Shown here in pieces: positions 32,760 through 42,175 of a stretch of 64,000 nucleotides of DNA. Within the stretch, counting starts at the first letter, position 1, and each line of letters starts with the position of its first letter. This stretch comes from Treponema sp. GTDB taxonomy: Bacteria > Spirochaetota > Spirochaetia > Treponematales > Breznakiellaceae. Position numbers and translations under genes: made by a program. The DNA lies in the NCBI GenBank assembly GCA_009782555.1, contig WRIV01000004.1, forward strand, positions 62,001 through 126,000, written 5' to 3'. The notes under the pieces are model-generated. The model made no database searches. It saw only the letters and a list, made by a program, of their open reading frames with translations, and was not told the origin of the DNA.

Positions 32760-35624
32760 ATGTTTTTGATACCGCATAAAATCTCCCAGCAGAAAAAGAG
32801 AAAATATGCCGGTTTCTCCATAATTCTTTTTTTGACCACTCTTTTATTGGGCAGTTTAGCTTTTTTTTCTTCTATGCGGGAAATCCGGCATACCAACGCC
32901 GGCCGGGAGCTGTCTCAGACGGTGGGCCGTGAAATGCTCAGGCTGGAAGCGGCGGTAAACGGTGAAGTTTCCCTTGTTCTGAAAATGGCGGATTCCCCGC
33001 TGGTACAGCAATACTTTCTTAACCCGGGCGATGCGGAGCTGGAAAAAACAGCTTTTGCGGAATTTGCCGGATACCGGCGGATACTAATTCCCAAATCAAT
33101 TTTTTGGGCAAACGACATCGATAAAAAATTTTATCTTAACGATTCTTATGCCTATACAGTCGATCCAAATGATCCGGATAACTATTGGTATAACATGACA
33201 CTGCATGAGACAGGCGTTTTTAATTTCAATATAAATTACAATCCGGATCTTAATACCACAAACTTCTGGATAAATGCTCCGGTCCTTGACTTGAACCTTA
33301 GGCCCATTGGAATTTTGGGTACGGGAATTGATATAGCTAACTTTATTCATACAATTTTCCGCAGCTATCCAAATGATGCGCCTTTGTTCTTTTTCAACAA
33401 GGCCGGAGAGATAACAGGAGCTATGGACATGAATCTTGTCACTGACAAGACAAGTTTAGAAAATGAACTCGGAAGGATCGGCGCCTTAATTTTTTCCATG
33501 CTGGAAGATTTGGATGGCGACGAAATAAAATACTTTAATATTTCAGGAGGGGTAGCCGCCCTTGGAGCAATTCCTGAATTTGACTGGTATATATGCGCCG
33601 TTCTCCCGGTTGGCTGGAAGGAAATATTGAACACTTCCATGACCGTAGTCTTTGCAGCGACGATGAGTGTTTTGGCGGGCATTATTATTATCCTTAACCT
33701 GCTGCTGAGCAATTTTGAAATGGGAAAAGAGATCGAACAGGCCAAATCCGCCAGTATTGCAAAATCGTCCTTTTTGTCGTTAATGAGCCATGAAATGCGC
33801 ACTCCTCTTAATGCAGTGATCGGCCTATCCGAATTGACCCTTGGAACAGAAATGCCGCCCGGTGAGATACAGGCAAATCTTGAAAAAATATACAATGCTG
33901 GTTCCACGCTCCTCTCCACGGTGAATGATATTCTGGATATCTCTAAAATAGAAGCAGGAAAGCTGGAGCTTGTGGAAGCCGAATATGATGTACCAAGCAT
34001 GATTAACGATACTATTACACAAAGTATCATACATATTGGGGAAAAGGCCGTCGAGTTTAAGCTTGATATAAACGAAGATTTACCCAGAAACCTCTATGGA
34101 GATGACCATAGGGTTAAGCAGATTATGAATAATCTTTTGTCCAATGCGTGTAAATATACAAGAAAAGGATTTGTGGAACTGCATATGCACTGCGAAAGAG
34201 AGAAGCATGACATAACTTGGATCGTGGTTTCTGTCCGGGACACCGGAATTGGCATAAAACAAGAAGATATAAAAAAATTGTTTTTCGATTATTCCCAAAT
34301 AGATACACTATCTAACCGGGAAATTCAAGGGACTGGCCTCGGTCTTTCCATCACCCAAAAAATCGCTGCCATGATGGAAGGTGTGATTAGCGTTGAAAGT
34401 CAATACGGAAAAGGCAGTGTCTTTACGGTAAGGCTAAAGCAAAAATATGTTTCCGGTGCCACAGTGGGATCTGAAACCGTAAACAGCCTTAAGAATTTCC
34501 GCTTTTCGGCAGCCCGATTTGACGAGCGGTCGAGTTTTTCCCATATCAATCTGCCCTATGCACAGGTGTTGGTAGTGGATGACAATATTGCCAACCTGGA
34601 CGTGGCAAAAGGTCTTTTGAAACGCTATGGGATGAAAATAGACTGTGTGCAGAACGGGCAAAAAGCCATAGATGCAATCAGGGAAGAAAAGGTTAAATAC
34701 AACGCTATTTTTATGGATCATATGATGCCCGGCATGGATGGTATCGAAGCTGCCAGGATCATTAGGGAGGAAATCGGAACTGAATATGCAAAAACTATAC
34801 CTATCATTGCCCTGACAGCAAACGCCCTTATGGGGAACGACGAAATATTCTTAAACAAAGGATTTCAGTCTTTCATTTCCAAACCTATTGAAATTGCCCG
34901 CCTTGATACTGTTATCCGGAAATGGGTGCGGGATGAAGAGCAGGAAAAGCTGACCGCCGAAGGACCTCATGATTTCCATCGAGGGCAGGACAGGCGGATC
35001 GGACTTTCTGACAGGCGGAAAAACAACAACAGACGTATTGGTGGGGTGGAAATCACCGGACTGGACATAAACGGAGGAATCAAGCGCTTTGGTGATAAGA
35101 AATCGTATTTCAATATCCTTCATTCATACGTAGCGAATACACGTCCACTTCTGAAAGATCTAGAGGAAGTAAACCGGGATAATTTGGCCCATTTTGCTAT
35201 CACCGTGCATGGCATAAAAGGTTCCAGCCACGGCATATTCGCTGTGGCCATAGGGGACAAGGCAGAGGTTCTGGAAGAGGCGGCCAAAAACGAAGATATT
35301 CATTTTGTGGGCATCAACACCCCGTCCTTTCTTGAGGATATCAGAAAACTTATTTCGGATATTGAAAATATGCTTGGCAATGCGGCAGAAAAAAGCAGGA
35401 AGCCAAAAAAGGATAAGCCGGACAGGAAACAGTTGGCCGGACTTCTTGCCGCCTGCAAAAGTTATGATGTAGATGCTATAGATGCCGCTATGGAAGAAAT
35501 TGAAAGTTGGGAATACGGCGCCGATGATAGTCTTGTGGCTTGGCTGCGGGAGAATGTGAATCAGATGAACTATATGCCGATTATGGAAAAGCTTTCTGTT
35601 CTTATAGATAATACAGAGATATAA
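32760..35624 (+). CDS. Hybrid sensor histidine kinase with receiver and HPt domains
   Basis: A 954-residue phosphorelay protein. Order: TM1 (about 17-38), periplasmic Cache-like sensor (about 40-290; FLNPGDAELEKTAFAEFAGYRRIL, DPDNYWYNMTLHETGVFNFNINYN), TM2 (about 293-318), HisKA with FLSLMSHEMRTPLNAVIGLSEL (His near 344), HATPase with NNLLSNACKYT, DTGIGI and GTGLGLSI (about 450-560), receiver with VLVVDDNIAN and phospho-acceptor Asp in IFMDHMMPGMDG near 651, and an HPt domain with the His in ITVHGIKGSSHGI near 818. It ends two bases before the HD-GYP gene, its likely phosphotransfer partner. The kinase and its neighbours use more AT-rich codons than surrounding genes. Confidence 0.93.
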   Translation: MFLIPHKISQQKKRKYAGFSIILFLTTLLLGSLAFFSSMREIRHTNAGRELSQTVGREMLRLEAAVNGEVSLVLKMADSPLVQQYFLNPGDAELEKTAFAEFAGYRRILIPKSIFWANDIDKKFYLNDSYAYTVDPNDPDNYWYNMTLHETGVFNFNINYNPDLNTTNFWINAPVLDLNLRPIGILGTGIDIANFIHTIFRSYPNDAPLFFFNKAGEITGAMDMNLVTDKTSLENELGRIGALIFSMLEDLDGDEIKYFNISGGVAALGAIPEFDWYICAVLPVGWKEILNTSMTVVFAATMSVLAGIIIILNLLLSNFEMGKEIEQAKSASIAKSSFLSLMSHEMRTPLNAVIGLSELTLGTEMPPGEIQANLEKIYNAGSTLLSTVNDILDISKIEAGKLELVEAEYDVPSMINDTITQSIIHIGEKAVEFKLDINEDLPRNLYGDDHRVKQIMNNLLSNACKYTRKGFVELHMHCEREKHDITWIVVSVRDTGIGIKQEDIKKLFFDYSQIDTLSNREIQGTGLGLSITQKIAAMMEGVISVESQYGKGSVFTVRLKQKYVSGATVGSETVNSLKNFRFSAARFDERSSFSHINLPYAQVLVVDDNIANLDVAKGLLKRYGMKIDCVQNGQKAIDAIREEKVKYNAIFMDHMMPGMDGIEAARIIREEIGTEYAKTIPIIALTANALMGNDEIFLNKGFQSFISKPIEIARLDTVIRKWVRDEEQEKLTAEGPHDFHRGQDRRIGLSDRRKNNNRRIGGVEITGLDINGGIKRFGDKKSYFNILHSYVANTRPLLKDLEEVNRDNLAHFAITVHGIKGSSHGIFAVAIGDKAEVLEEAAKNEDIHFVGINTPSFLEDIRKLISDIENMLGNAAEKSRKPKKDKPDRKQLAGLLAACKSYDVDAIDAAMEEIESWEYGADDSLVAWLRENVNQMNYMPIMEKLSVLIDNTEI

Positions 35625-35625
35625 T

Positions 35626-36702
35626 ATGGATACTGTACGCCACACGATTATCCTGGTTGACGACAATTTGTCCAGTCTGGCTCAGGGAAAAGATATTCTT
35701 AAGCCGTATTATAAAGTATATCCCGCACCGTCCGCCGCCAAACTTTTTGAAGCTCTTAAAAATATAACACCCGATCTTGTCCTTATGGACATTGAAATGC
35801 CTGAAATGTCGGGTTATGAGGCAGTCAAAAAACTCAAAGCCGACATTCGTTTTAAGGAAATTCCGGTTATTTTTCTCACGTCAAAAAGCGATGAGGATAG
35901 TGAGCTGCAAGGCTTTGATCTGGGAGCGATGGATTACATATCCAAGCCTTTCTCTGCGCCGCTGCTTTTGAAACGTATCGAGAACCAGCTTCTTATTGTC
36001 AGAAGCCAGGCAGCCCTAAAAAATTATGCTGATAACCTTGAAAAAATGGTATCAGAAAAAACCGCTGAGGTGGTGGATTTACAAAATGCCGTGCTTGAGA
36101 CTGTGGCCGATCTGGTAGAATTCCGGGATAAGCACACTGGAGGTCATATCTCGCGAACCCAGCTTTATATGAAGGCCCTGCTGGAAGAACTGATCCGTAA
36201 AGGAGTGTATAAAAATATTGTTTCCAAATGGAATATGAATTATTTATTGCCATCAGCGCAGCTGCATGATGTTGGAAAAATAGCCATCACCGACCTTATT
36301 TTGAATAAGGGTACTAAACTCACCCCGGAAGAATTCGAAATTATGAAAACCCATGTGGATGTTGGAATAGCCGCTATAGAAAAAATCATGAGCAATGCAC
36401 AGGAGCACGAATTTTTGTATCATGCACTGTTAATAGCGGGAACCCACCACGAAAAATGGGACGGTACTGGATATCCAAAGGGACTAAAAGGAGACAATAT
36501 TCCGCTGGAAGGGCGCTTAATGGCAATTGCCGATGTTTATGATGCGTTAATTTCCGAACGGCCATACAAGAAGGCGTATAGCCATGAGGAGGCATGTAAA
36601 ATTATTGTAGAAAGTGCGGGGACACATTTTGATCCGGTTCTAGCAGACATATTCTTAAATGTTGAAGCTGAGTTCAAAAAGATTTCAAAGGAATCATGGT
36701 GA
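35626..36702 (+). CDS. Response regulator with HD-GYP c-di-GMP phosphodiesterase domain
   Basis: A 358-residue regulator. Receiver domain at 1-125 (IILVDDNLSSL, Asp 54 in LVLMDIEMPEMSG, FLTSKS, DYISKPF), a short coiled coil, then HD-GYP at about 160-350: FRDKHTGGHISRT, LHDVGKIAITD with the HD metal pair near 214, THVDVG, GTHHEKWDGTGYPKGLKG near 275 with the GYP motif, and MAIADVYDAL. HD-GYP enzymes hydrolyse c-di-GMP to pGpG or GMP, so the phosphorelay is expected to lower c-di-GMP and alter motility or attachment. The ATG follows the kinase stop by one base. Confidence 0.94.
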   Translation: MDTVRHTIILVDDNLSSLAQGKDILKPYYKVYPAPSAAKLFEALKNITPDLVLMDIEMPEMSGYEAVKKLKADIRFKEIPVIFLTSKSDEDSELQGFDLGAMDYISKPFSAPLLLKRIENQLLIVRSQAALKNYADNLEKMVSEKTAEVVDLQNAVLETVADLVEFRDKHTGGHISRTQLYMKALLEELIRKGVYKNIVSKWNMNYLLPSAQLHDVGKIAITDLILNKGTKLTPEEFEIMKTHVDVGIAAIEKIMSNAQEHEFLYHALLIAGTHHEKWDGTGYPKGLKGDNIPLEGRLMAIADVYDALISERPYKKAYSHEEACKIIVESAGTHFDPVLADIFLNVEAEFKKISKESW

Positions 36703-36814
36703 ATGGTAACGCAGCAATGCAGGACAATGATTTTTCATACTCGGGTACGAGGATGCGGCGGGATGGAGATTTGCTATTGGTATGAATTTACAGGGTATAC
36801 CGGAAATTGCAGGA

Positions 36815-37324
36815 TCATTCTATGTAGGTAACTTTTTCCTCTTCAAAAAAGCCTCTCCTCCCGGGGGCATCATCAGGAGTTCCAATGGCGATGGCGTTAA
36901 ATGGGATCTTTGGCTCCTGGATGTTAAAGAGTGTGCGGAAAGAAGCTACCGTTTCAGCCCTGGGATAGATGCCGCACCAGCAGGCACCAAGTCCCATGGA
37001 GACAGCTTCCAGGAGTATATTCTGCGTAGCAGCGGCGCAGTCTTGCGGATAATACCCTTCGGGTTTTCCGCTATGCGGGATTGCTACCACAATAATGGCG
37101 GCGGTGGCTGTTTCGCACATCTTGGCATAAGGGTGGATCCGGGCGATTTCATCAAGAGTTTCCCTCCTGGTGACAGCAACAAATTCCCAGGGGCGCGTAT
37201 TGCAGGCGGAAGGGGCCAACATGGCGGCGCTCAAAAGCTGTTTTAGTTGTTCCTTCGTTACAAGTTTGCCGGGTTTGTACTTTCTGATGCTTCGGCGGTT
37301 TTCCAGTGCCAATTTCAATTCCAT
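36815..37324 (-). CDS. Nitroreductase-family FMN oxidoreductase
   Basis: A 169-residue flavoprotein of the nitroreductase fold, using NAD(P)H to reduce nitro compounds, quinones or flavin-type substrates. Motifs: NRRSIRKYKPGKLVTKEQLKQLLSAAMLAPSACNTRPWEFVAVT (FMN phosphate contacts by RRSIR and PS-x-x-NTRPW) and later GLGACWCGIYP and IAIGTPDDAPGRR. The compact length fits the small subfamily often found in anaerobes. A GAGGAG ribosome site precedes the ATG. It lies downstream of the p83/100 gene terminator and is probably monocistronic. Confidence 0.9.
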   Translation of the reverse strand: MELKLALENRRSIRKYKPGKLVTKEQLKQLLSAAMLAPSACNTRPWEFVAVTRRETLDEIARIHPYAKMCETATAAIIVVAIPHSGKPEGYYPQDCAAATQNILLEAVSMGLGACWCGIYPRAETVASFRTLFNIQEPKIPFNAIAIGTPDDAPGRRGFFEEEKVTYIE

Positions 37325-37365
37325 CTCTGTTCTCCTCTAGAACGATGCCGGAGTTTATGGTTAGT

Positions 37366-37399
37366 TTGTAAAATTGAGGCCCCCCTTTAGGGGAGCCTC
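37366..37399 (-). terminator. Terminator of the p83/100 gene
   Basis: On the minus strand GAGGCTCCCC, TAAA and GGGGGGCCTC form a stem with one mismatch, followed by AATTTTA. It lies ten bases behind the p83/100 stop. Confidence 0.75.
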
Positions 37400-37408
37400 A
37401 TCATCAAT

Positions 37409-39166
37409 TTAGTTTAGAGTTTGCCCATTTAGGAGCAGGGGCGTACCATCAGCCTTTTGGGTAAGAACACGGTCTCCCTGGAAAAGGCAGGACGCATAGG
37501 GGTGGACTTCCACGGTTGACTGGGCCTGTTTGACCAGATTGAGATCAAACCGGGCCAGGTAATTCTTGCCATCCACCACGGTGATCGCATAAAGGCTATT
37601 GCCGTTTACCCAAAGCAGGCTGTTCTGGTTGATGTCATCGTCCCCCTGCTTGATCATATTCAGGGTATCGTTGCTGATTTCCACCAGCCTGATGGCGGCG
37701 TTCCCCTGGTTAATCCCTGCGATGGCAAAGATCCGGGCACCGGAAAGAATCACGGTCCTGGTATTAACGGTGTTCATTTGGGACGCCTGAACAGTGGCGC
37801 CGTTGCTGGGATCGACTCTAAGGAGCCGGCCCAGGGAAGTATTGGTCTGTAAGATTCCTGCCGCCAGAAGGCCGTTGACACGGGCTGTTCCCTGGCTGGC
37901 ACTGGCTATCGCTGTGCCGCCTGTTCCATCGAGCAGTTCCTGTTGATCCCTGGCTATCTGCTGCCGTTCCTCCTGGGCTTCTGCGGTTTTTTGATCGGCC
38001 CGCTGCTGGGTTGCATCGGCTTCCTGGCGGCGCTGTTCCTGTTCCTGCTCCCTTTGTGCTATTTCCTGCTGACGCTGTTCATTAACTTGTTGTTCCTGGG
38101 CCAGTTCCTCCTGACGCCGCCGGGCTTCTTCTTCCTGCTGCTGGGCCTGTTCGGCTTGCTGCTGGGCCTGTTCGGCTTGCTGCTGGGCTTCCTGCTGACG
38201 CTGCTGGGATTCTTCGGCAGTAATTCTGCCTGCCGCTTCATCTCGCTGGGCCTGCTGCTGCTGCTGCTGGGCCTGTTGCTGCTGCTGCTGGGCCTGCTGC
38301 TGCTGCTGCTGGGCCTGCTGCTGCTGCTGCTGCTGCTGGCGCTGCTGCTGTTCAACCCGCTGCTGGGTCAGGCGGCTTTCTTCCTGATCCCGCTGGATAT
38401 TTTTTTCTTCTTCTTCTATGGCTAATCGCTGAAGGGTTGCGCTCTGGTCAGCTTCATCGGCCTCCCGTTCTTTTAGGTCTACCATATCCTGGCGGTCTTC
38501 TATGCCCCTGTCTTCTCCTCTCCTCAGGGAATCGATCACTCCGGGGTCGGTCAGGCCGGAGGTGTCGATGGCGCTGAGGGATCCAGGTGCACCGGTTCCC
38601 AGCGGTATGGTCATCAGGGTTTGGCCGGGCCACTCATCGTAGCGGATCGAAAGGCCGGCCTTCTCCGATGTCATGTTTTGGATAACAATGTCCTTGTAAT
38701 GGGCAGTAAAGTAATTCCAGTCTCCCCGGAAAACGGCGTTGTAGATTGTTATATACCGGGACAAAAGGGCGGCATCGCCGGCGCTGTAATCGTAAGCACC
38801 CTGGAGATACCCTTGGATGATAAGCCGGAGGTTCCGGATATGATCCACCCCTACATCGATGCCTAACCCAAATACGTCCGCATCGAATTTATCCCCGTCG
38901 GGATCTGCCACGCAGTGGATAACAAAATAACGGTTTCCTGCTCCGGCCCGGTTGGCGCCGTTTCTGATTGCCCGGCCCAATTCGTAGCCGATATTGCGGA
39001 TCTGTTCGGCCGTATCGATCCGCGCATGGGGCCCCTCATAGTTGATAAAATTGACGGCGGCCTGGTTTTTTTCTAGTTCGTCCCGGTTTACGTTTTGGGC
39101 GGCAACCCCGGAAATAAAGACAAAAAACAGGACGGCCCAAAGTGCCGTACGAAAAGGACTTTTCAT
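37409..39166 (-). CDS. p83/100-family spirochaetal antigen with glutamine-rich coiled coil
   Basis: A 585-residue exported protein of the family known as p83/100 in Borrelia and Treponema. It has a signal peptide (cut after GVAA near residue 23), a globular N-terminal domain (NRDELEKNQAAVNFINYEGPHARIDTAEQIRNIGYELGRAI, RYFVIHCVADPDGDKFDADVFGLGIDVGVDHIRN), a long Gln/Glu/Arg coiled coil (about residues 215-405) that includes a near-pure glutamine tract, and a C-terminal beta domain (about 415-585). The start at 39166 is chosen for its AAGGAG ribosome site; the longer frame begins 19 codons earlier. Function is unknown; localisation is expected in the periplasm. Confidence 0.9.
   Translation of the reverse strand: MKSPFRTALWAVLFFVFISGVAAQNVNRDELEKNQAAVNFINYEGPHARIDTAEQIRNIGYELGRAIRNGANRAGAGNRYFVIHCVADPDGDKFDADVFGLGIDVGVDHIRNLRLIIQGYLQGAYDYSAGDAALLSRYITIYNAVFRGDWNYFTAHYKDIVIQNMTSEKAGLSIRYDEWPGQTLMTIPLGTGAPGSLSAIDTSGLTDPGVIDSLRRGEDRGIEDRQDMVDLKEREADEADQSATLQRLAIEEEEKNIQRDQEESRLTQQRVEQQQRQQQQQQQQAQQQQQQAQQQQQQAQQQQQQAQRDEAAGRITAEESQQRQQEAQQQAEQAQQQAEQAQQQEEEARRRQEELAQEQQVNEQRQQEIAQREQEQEQRRQEADATQQRADQKTAEAQEERQQIARDQQELLDGTGGTAIASASQGTARVNGLLAAGILQTNTSLGRLLRVDPSNGATVQASQMNTVNTRTVILSGARIFAIAGINQGNAAIRLVEISNDTLNMIKQGDDDINQNSLLWVNGNSLYAITVVDGKNYLARFDLNLVKQAQSTVEVHPYASCLFQGDRVLTQKADGTPLLLNGQTLN
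38246..38350 (-). repeat. CAG-triplet tandem array encoding the glutamine tract
   Basis: The minus strand carries runs of CAG codons broken every 21 bases by GCC (Ala), giving repeated QQQQQQA units over residues ~272-307 of the p83/100 protein; shorter degenerate copies extend to about 38100. Triplet arrays like this change length easily by slippage without loss of frame. Confidence 0.9.
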
Positions 39167-39290
39167 TTTTTGCTCCTTTTTAGAATATGTTATTAAAATA
39201 CCCCAAAATGGGAAAATCCGCAATACTCGCCTGGTCTAGCTGATTATTCCTGATATATGGTATGATGAACTATATTTATTAAGGGGAACC

Positions 39291-40400
39291 ATGGAACCAG
39301 CAAACGTGTATGAAAGCTTTGAAAAAATGGAAGCTTTTATGAGGGATGTGTTTATTAAAACCGGCGTACCGCCGGAGGATGCTGCAGTATGTGCCGATGT
39401 GCTGATCGAATCGGATAAAAGAGGCATTGATTCCCACGGCGTGGGCCGATTCAAACCGATTTATATCGACCGCATCAAGGATGGAATTCAAAATCCGGTT
39501 ACTAATTTTGAAGTGGTTAAGGATCATTGTGCAGTGGCGGTAGTAGACGGCCATGACGGCATGGGGCAGGTAATCGGCAAAAAATCCATGCAGATTGCCA
39601 TTGACAAGGCCAAACAATACGGTATGAGCATGGTGGCGGTACGGAACTCTACCCATTATGGTATTGCCGGATATTACACAACCATGGCCGTTAAGGCAGG
39701 GATGATTGGCATTACCGGCACCAATGCCCGGCCTTCCATAGCGCCCACCTTTGGGATAGAAAATATGTTGGGTACCAACCCTCTGACCGTGGGTATTCCC
39801 TCAGACGAAGATTTTCCATTTATACTGGATTGTGCCACTTCTGTTTCCCAGAGGGGAAAAATAGAGCATTACGACCGGATTGGAAAAACCATGCCCCCGG
39901 GATGGGTTGTTAATCAGGACGGCAGCGCCGAGACAAACCCGGCCAAAGCCCTAAAGGGGCTTACGGCGGGGACATCCGCCCTTGCTCCCCTGGGCGGCCT
40001 GGGAGAAGATACCGCTGGCTACAAAGGATACGGTTATGCAACGGTGGTGGAGATACTCTCGGCGGCTCTGCAGCAGGGACAGTTTTTAAAGGCACTGAAC
40101 GGTATTGATGCCGGAGGGAAAAAGGTTCCTTTTCATCTGGGACATTTTTTTATCGCTATTGATATTGGCGCCTTTGTAGAACTGGATAAATTCAAAAAAA
40201 CCACCGGCGATATTTTACGGGAACTGCGGGATTCGGCAAAGGCACCGGGTGAGGAGAGAATCTACACCGCCGGAGAAAAGGAATATCTGGCGTGGCTTTC
40301 CAGAAAGGCCAGCGGCGTTCCCCTGAACGAAAGCCTTAAAAAAACCATCAAGACTTTAAAAGAGGAATACCGCCTGGATGCCTATGATTTTTCCTTTTAG
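39291..40400 (+). CDS. Ldh_2-family NAD(P)-dependent dehydrogenase
   Basis: A 369-residue member of the type-2 malate/L-lactate/ureidoglycolate/sulfolactate dehydrogenase family, unrelated in fold to classical LDH. Signature segments are IESDKRGIDSHGVGRF near residue 45, VAVRNSTHYGIAGYYT near 115 (catalytic His region), NARPSIAPTFGIENMLGTNPLTVGIP near 145 and GYKGYGYATVVEILSAAL near 245. Members reduce 2-oxo acids or oxidise 2-hydroxy acids; the substrate here is open. AAGGGG lies before the ATG. It stands alone between convergent or divergent neighbours. Confidence 0.9.
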   Translation: MEPANVYESFEKMEAFMRDVFIKTGVPPEDAAVCADVLIESDKRGIDSHGVGRFKPIYIDRIKDGIQNPVTNFEVVKDHCAVAVVDGHDGMGQVIGKKSMQIAIDKAKQYGMSMVAVRNSTHYGIAGYYTTMAVKAGMIGITGTNARPSIAPTFGIENMLGTNPLTVGIPSDEDFPFILDCATSVSQRGKIEHYDRIGKTMPPGWVVNQDGSAETNPAKALKGLTAGTSALAPLGGLGEDTAGYKGYGYATVVEILSAALQQGQFLKALNGIDAGGKKVPFHLGHFFIAIDIGAFVELDKFKKTTGDILRELRDSAKAPGEERIYTAGEKEYLAWLSRKASGVPLNESLKKTIKTLKEEYRLDAYDFSF

Positions 40401-40443
40401 GCAATTTTTTTAATTTTCCGGTTTAACAAAACTCAGGAAAGCT

Positions 40444-42147
40444 CTACCGTAAACTGGCAATTTCCTGCCTGGCTTGGGCCCGGACAGCGGCGGGCATAAA
40501 ATCCCGCTCCATGATACCTAAGAGTTTTAACCCGCTGTCGCTCAAGGGAGGGCCGGAAAAACGGCATAGGGAACCGATGGCGGCGGCGACGGATCGGAGT
40601 ACCCGTTCATCCCGGTTGGCGGCATTGATTGTTTTGGAAAAGGCCATAAGGGCAATGCCTTCGGGGTCGGTGCCAATCCGGCCTATGGCTTCCGCTGCGG
40701 CGGTTCGTACCACCGAATCCGTATCATTAAGGTATAGTTCCGTTAGAAAAGGAATGGTCTCCCGGGATCCAAAGTAACCCAGGAGCCGGGCTGCTTCTGC
40801 CCGGAATGGCACATGAACCGCAGGGTGGCTTTTCGATGCCTTGGGCGACATGGAAGAACCGGAAATTTCCCTAAGGTAGGCGGCATAAATCATTTCGTTT
40901 TCGCCCACCCTGCCTTCCTGTATCATAATCCGAAGGGATCCCAATTCTTCGCCCATCTGGGTCTCGCTGAACTTGAAATAATCCTCCGCCCAGGGAGAAG
41001 GGGGAGGATCGGCTAGGCCGTAATTTCCTTCCGGCGCGGGACCGTAGAGGGACTGCCGCCGGGGTAGGATCCTGTTTTCCACTTTATATGCGTAGAGGAT
41101 CCAATCTTCGCCGCCGGAAAAGAGTGTCCCTTCGTCTCCCAAGACAGGGATGGACGATGCACCGCTTAGGGTGAGCGTCCATAGGCGGCGGCCGTCGATG
41201 CTAAATCCTGTAGCTCCCCGCTGGGTGAATACATAAATTCCCCGTTCATCCCAGAGCATGGCAAAATCGTCATTGGTCTTTATTTCATTGGCTCTGATAT
41301 GGCTCGTTTCGATCCACTTTTGTTTTCCATTGGACAAAGATACCAGCGCCACCGATCCGTTGGCTAAAAGTATGGCCGCCTCATCTCCTTTGCTGGATCC
41401 GCCCATAGGGGTACCCCGGAGGGTAATCACATTTCGAGCCGGGACATGGCCGGAACGGAAGAGTCTAAGGGATCCGTTTCGTAGAAGGATCAGCGTTCCC
41501 TCTTTTATGGGGATGATCGCCGCCGGGGCTTCTCCAATAGAACGGCTGTGGGCCTTGCCGAAAGGATCCAGTTCCAGCAGTTCCCCGTCTTCCAGGGCCG
41601 TTACAATCCCTCCGTTTCCGGTAAGAAAAGGGCCAGACACGGTTTTACCCGCCAGTTCTCTGCTCCAAAGCTGATATCCCGACGCGGTATAACAAAAAAT
41701 TTTTTCTTCCGTGGTAACAAAGATCCTTCCATCCCAGCCGGTTACCACCGGGGCGGTGATGGGTCCCGGCTTTAACTGCCATAGTTCCCTCCCTGCACGG
41801 TTTACCGCTATAAGGGTTCCGTCAGTCCGGCAGATGTAGCTGGTTCCTTCCCGGTTTCGGCTTACAAAGGGAATAAGTCTGGGTGTTTTCGCCCAGTAAT
41901 CCCAAAGAGAAGTTCCTTCTAGGGTATAGGCTTTAAGGTGGCCGCCGTCCAGAACCGCCACCACGGTTCCTGCCTGGATGGCGGGGACCCCCAGCACGGC
42001 CCCTCCGGGAGCATGCCGCCAAATCGGAGTAGCGGCGTTTTCGTTTTCCTTGGGAAAAGTACCCGCCGCCGTTTCCGAGTGGCCGTGAAGGCTGCACAGA
42101 ACCAGCAGAATCAGAACCAGAAGGTTCCCTTCCTGACGCTTGTACAT
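40444..42147 (-). CDS. Exported PQQ-like beta-propeller protein with HEAT repeats
   Basis: A 567-residue protein with a signal peptide (about residues 8-24). Residues ~40-360 form PQQ/YncE-like propeller blades, visible as repeated VxAxDxxGxxLWxx patterns (VVAVLDGGHLKAYTLEGTSLWDYW, LIAVNRAGRELWQL, IFCYTASGYQLWSREL, VALVSLSNGKQKW, GFSIDGRRLWTL). The C-terminal third has HEAT-like repeats (FRAEAARLLGYFGSRETIPFL, DSVVRTAAAEAIGRIG). Both are protein-binding scaffolds; BamB is one known propeller protein of envelope assembly, but no orthology is claimed. The gene diverges from the hydrolase gene with only 28 bases between starts and has TATAGT nine bases before its ATG. Confidence 0.8.
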   Translation of the reverse strand: MYKRQEGNLLVLILLVLCSLHGHSETAAGTFPKENENAATPIWRHAPGGAVLGVPAIQAGTVVAVLDGGHLKAYTLEGTSLWDYWAKTPRLIPFVSRNREGTSYICRTDGTLIAVNRAGRELWQLKPGPITAPVVTGWDGRIFVTTEEKIFCYTASGYQLWSRELAGKTVSGPFLTGNGGIVTALEDGELLELDPFGKAHSRSIGEAPAAIIPIKEGTLILLRNGSLRLFRSGHVPARNVITLRGTPMGGSSKGDEAAILLANGSVALVSLSNGKQKWIETSHIRANEIKTNDDFAMLWDERGIYVFTQRGATGFSIDGRRLWTLTLSGASSIPVLGDEGTLFSGGEDWILYAYKVENRILPRRQSLYGPAPEGNYGLADPPPSPWAEDYFKFSETQMGEELGSLRIMIQEGRVGENEMIYAAYLREISGSSMSPKASKSHPAVHVPFRAEAARLLGYFGSRETIPFLTELYLNDTDSVVRTAAAEAIGRIGTDPEGIALMAFSKTINAANRDERVLRSVAAAIGSLCRFSGPPLSDSGLKLLGIMERDFMPAAVRAQARQEIASLR

Positions 42148-42169
42148 ATAAAATGAACTATAGCATAAT
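42140..42169 (+). promoter_or_regulatory. Promoter of the alpha/beta hydrolase gene, overlapping a divergent one
   Basis: TTGTAC (42140-42145), an 18-base spacer and CATAAT (42164-42169), ending six bases before the ATG at 42176. The divergent gene has TATAGT on the minus strand at 42162-42157. Both would give leaderless or nearly leaderless messages, and the promoters overlap each other and the opposite coding region. Confidence 0.5.
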
Positions 42170-42175
42170 TAGGTC

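Noticed and set aside
36697-36786. 29-codon frame overlapping the stop of the HD-GYP gene
   Set aside because: No hydrophobic or conserved pattern and no ribosome site; the 112-base gap shows nothing else.
38246-38350. Regular 21-base repeats as a CRISPR array
   Set aside because: Units are contiguous with no spacers and encode an in-frame glutamine tract.
37943-38425. 160-codon plus-strand frame encoding a leucine-rich product
   Set aside because: It is the complement of the CAG array of p83/100: CTG runs read as Leu. No start signals.
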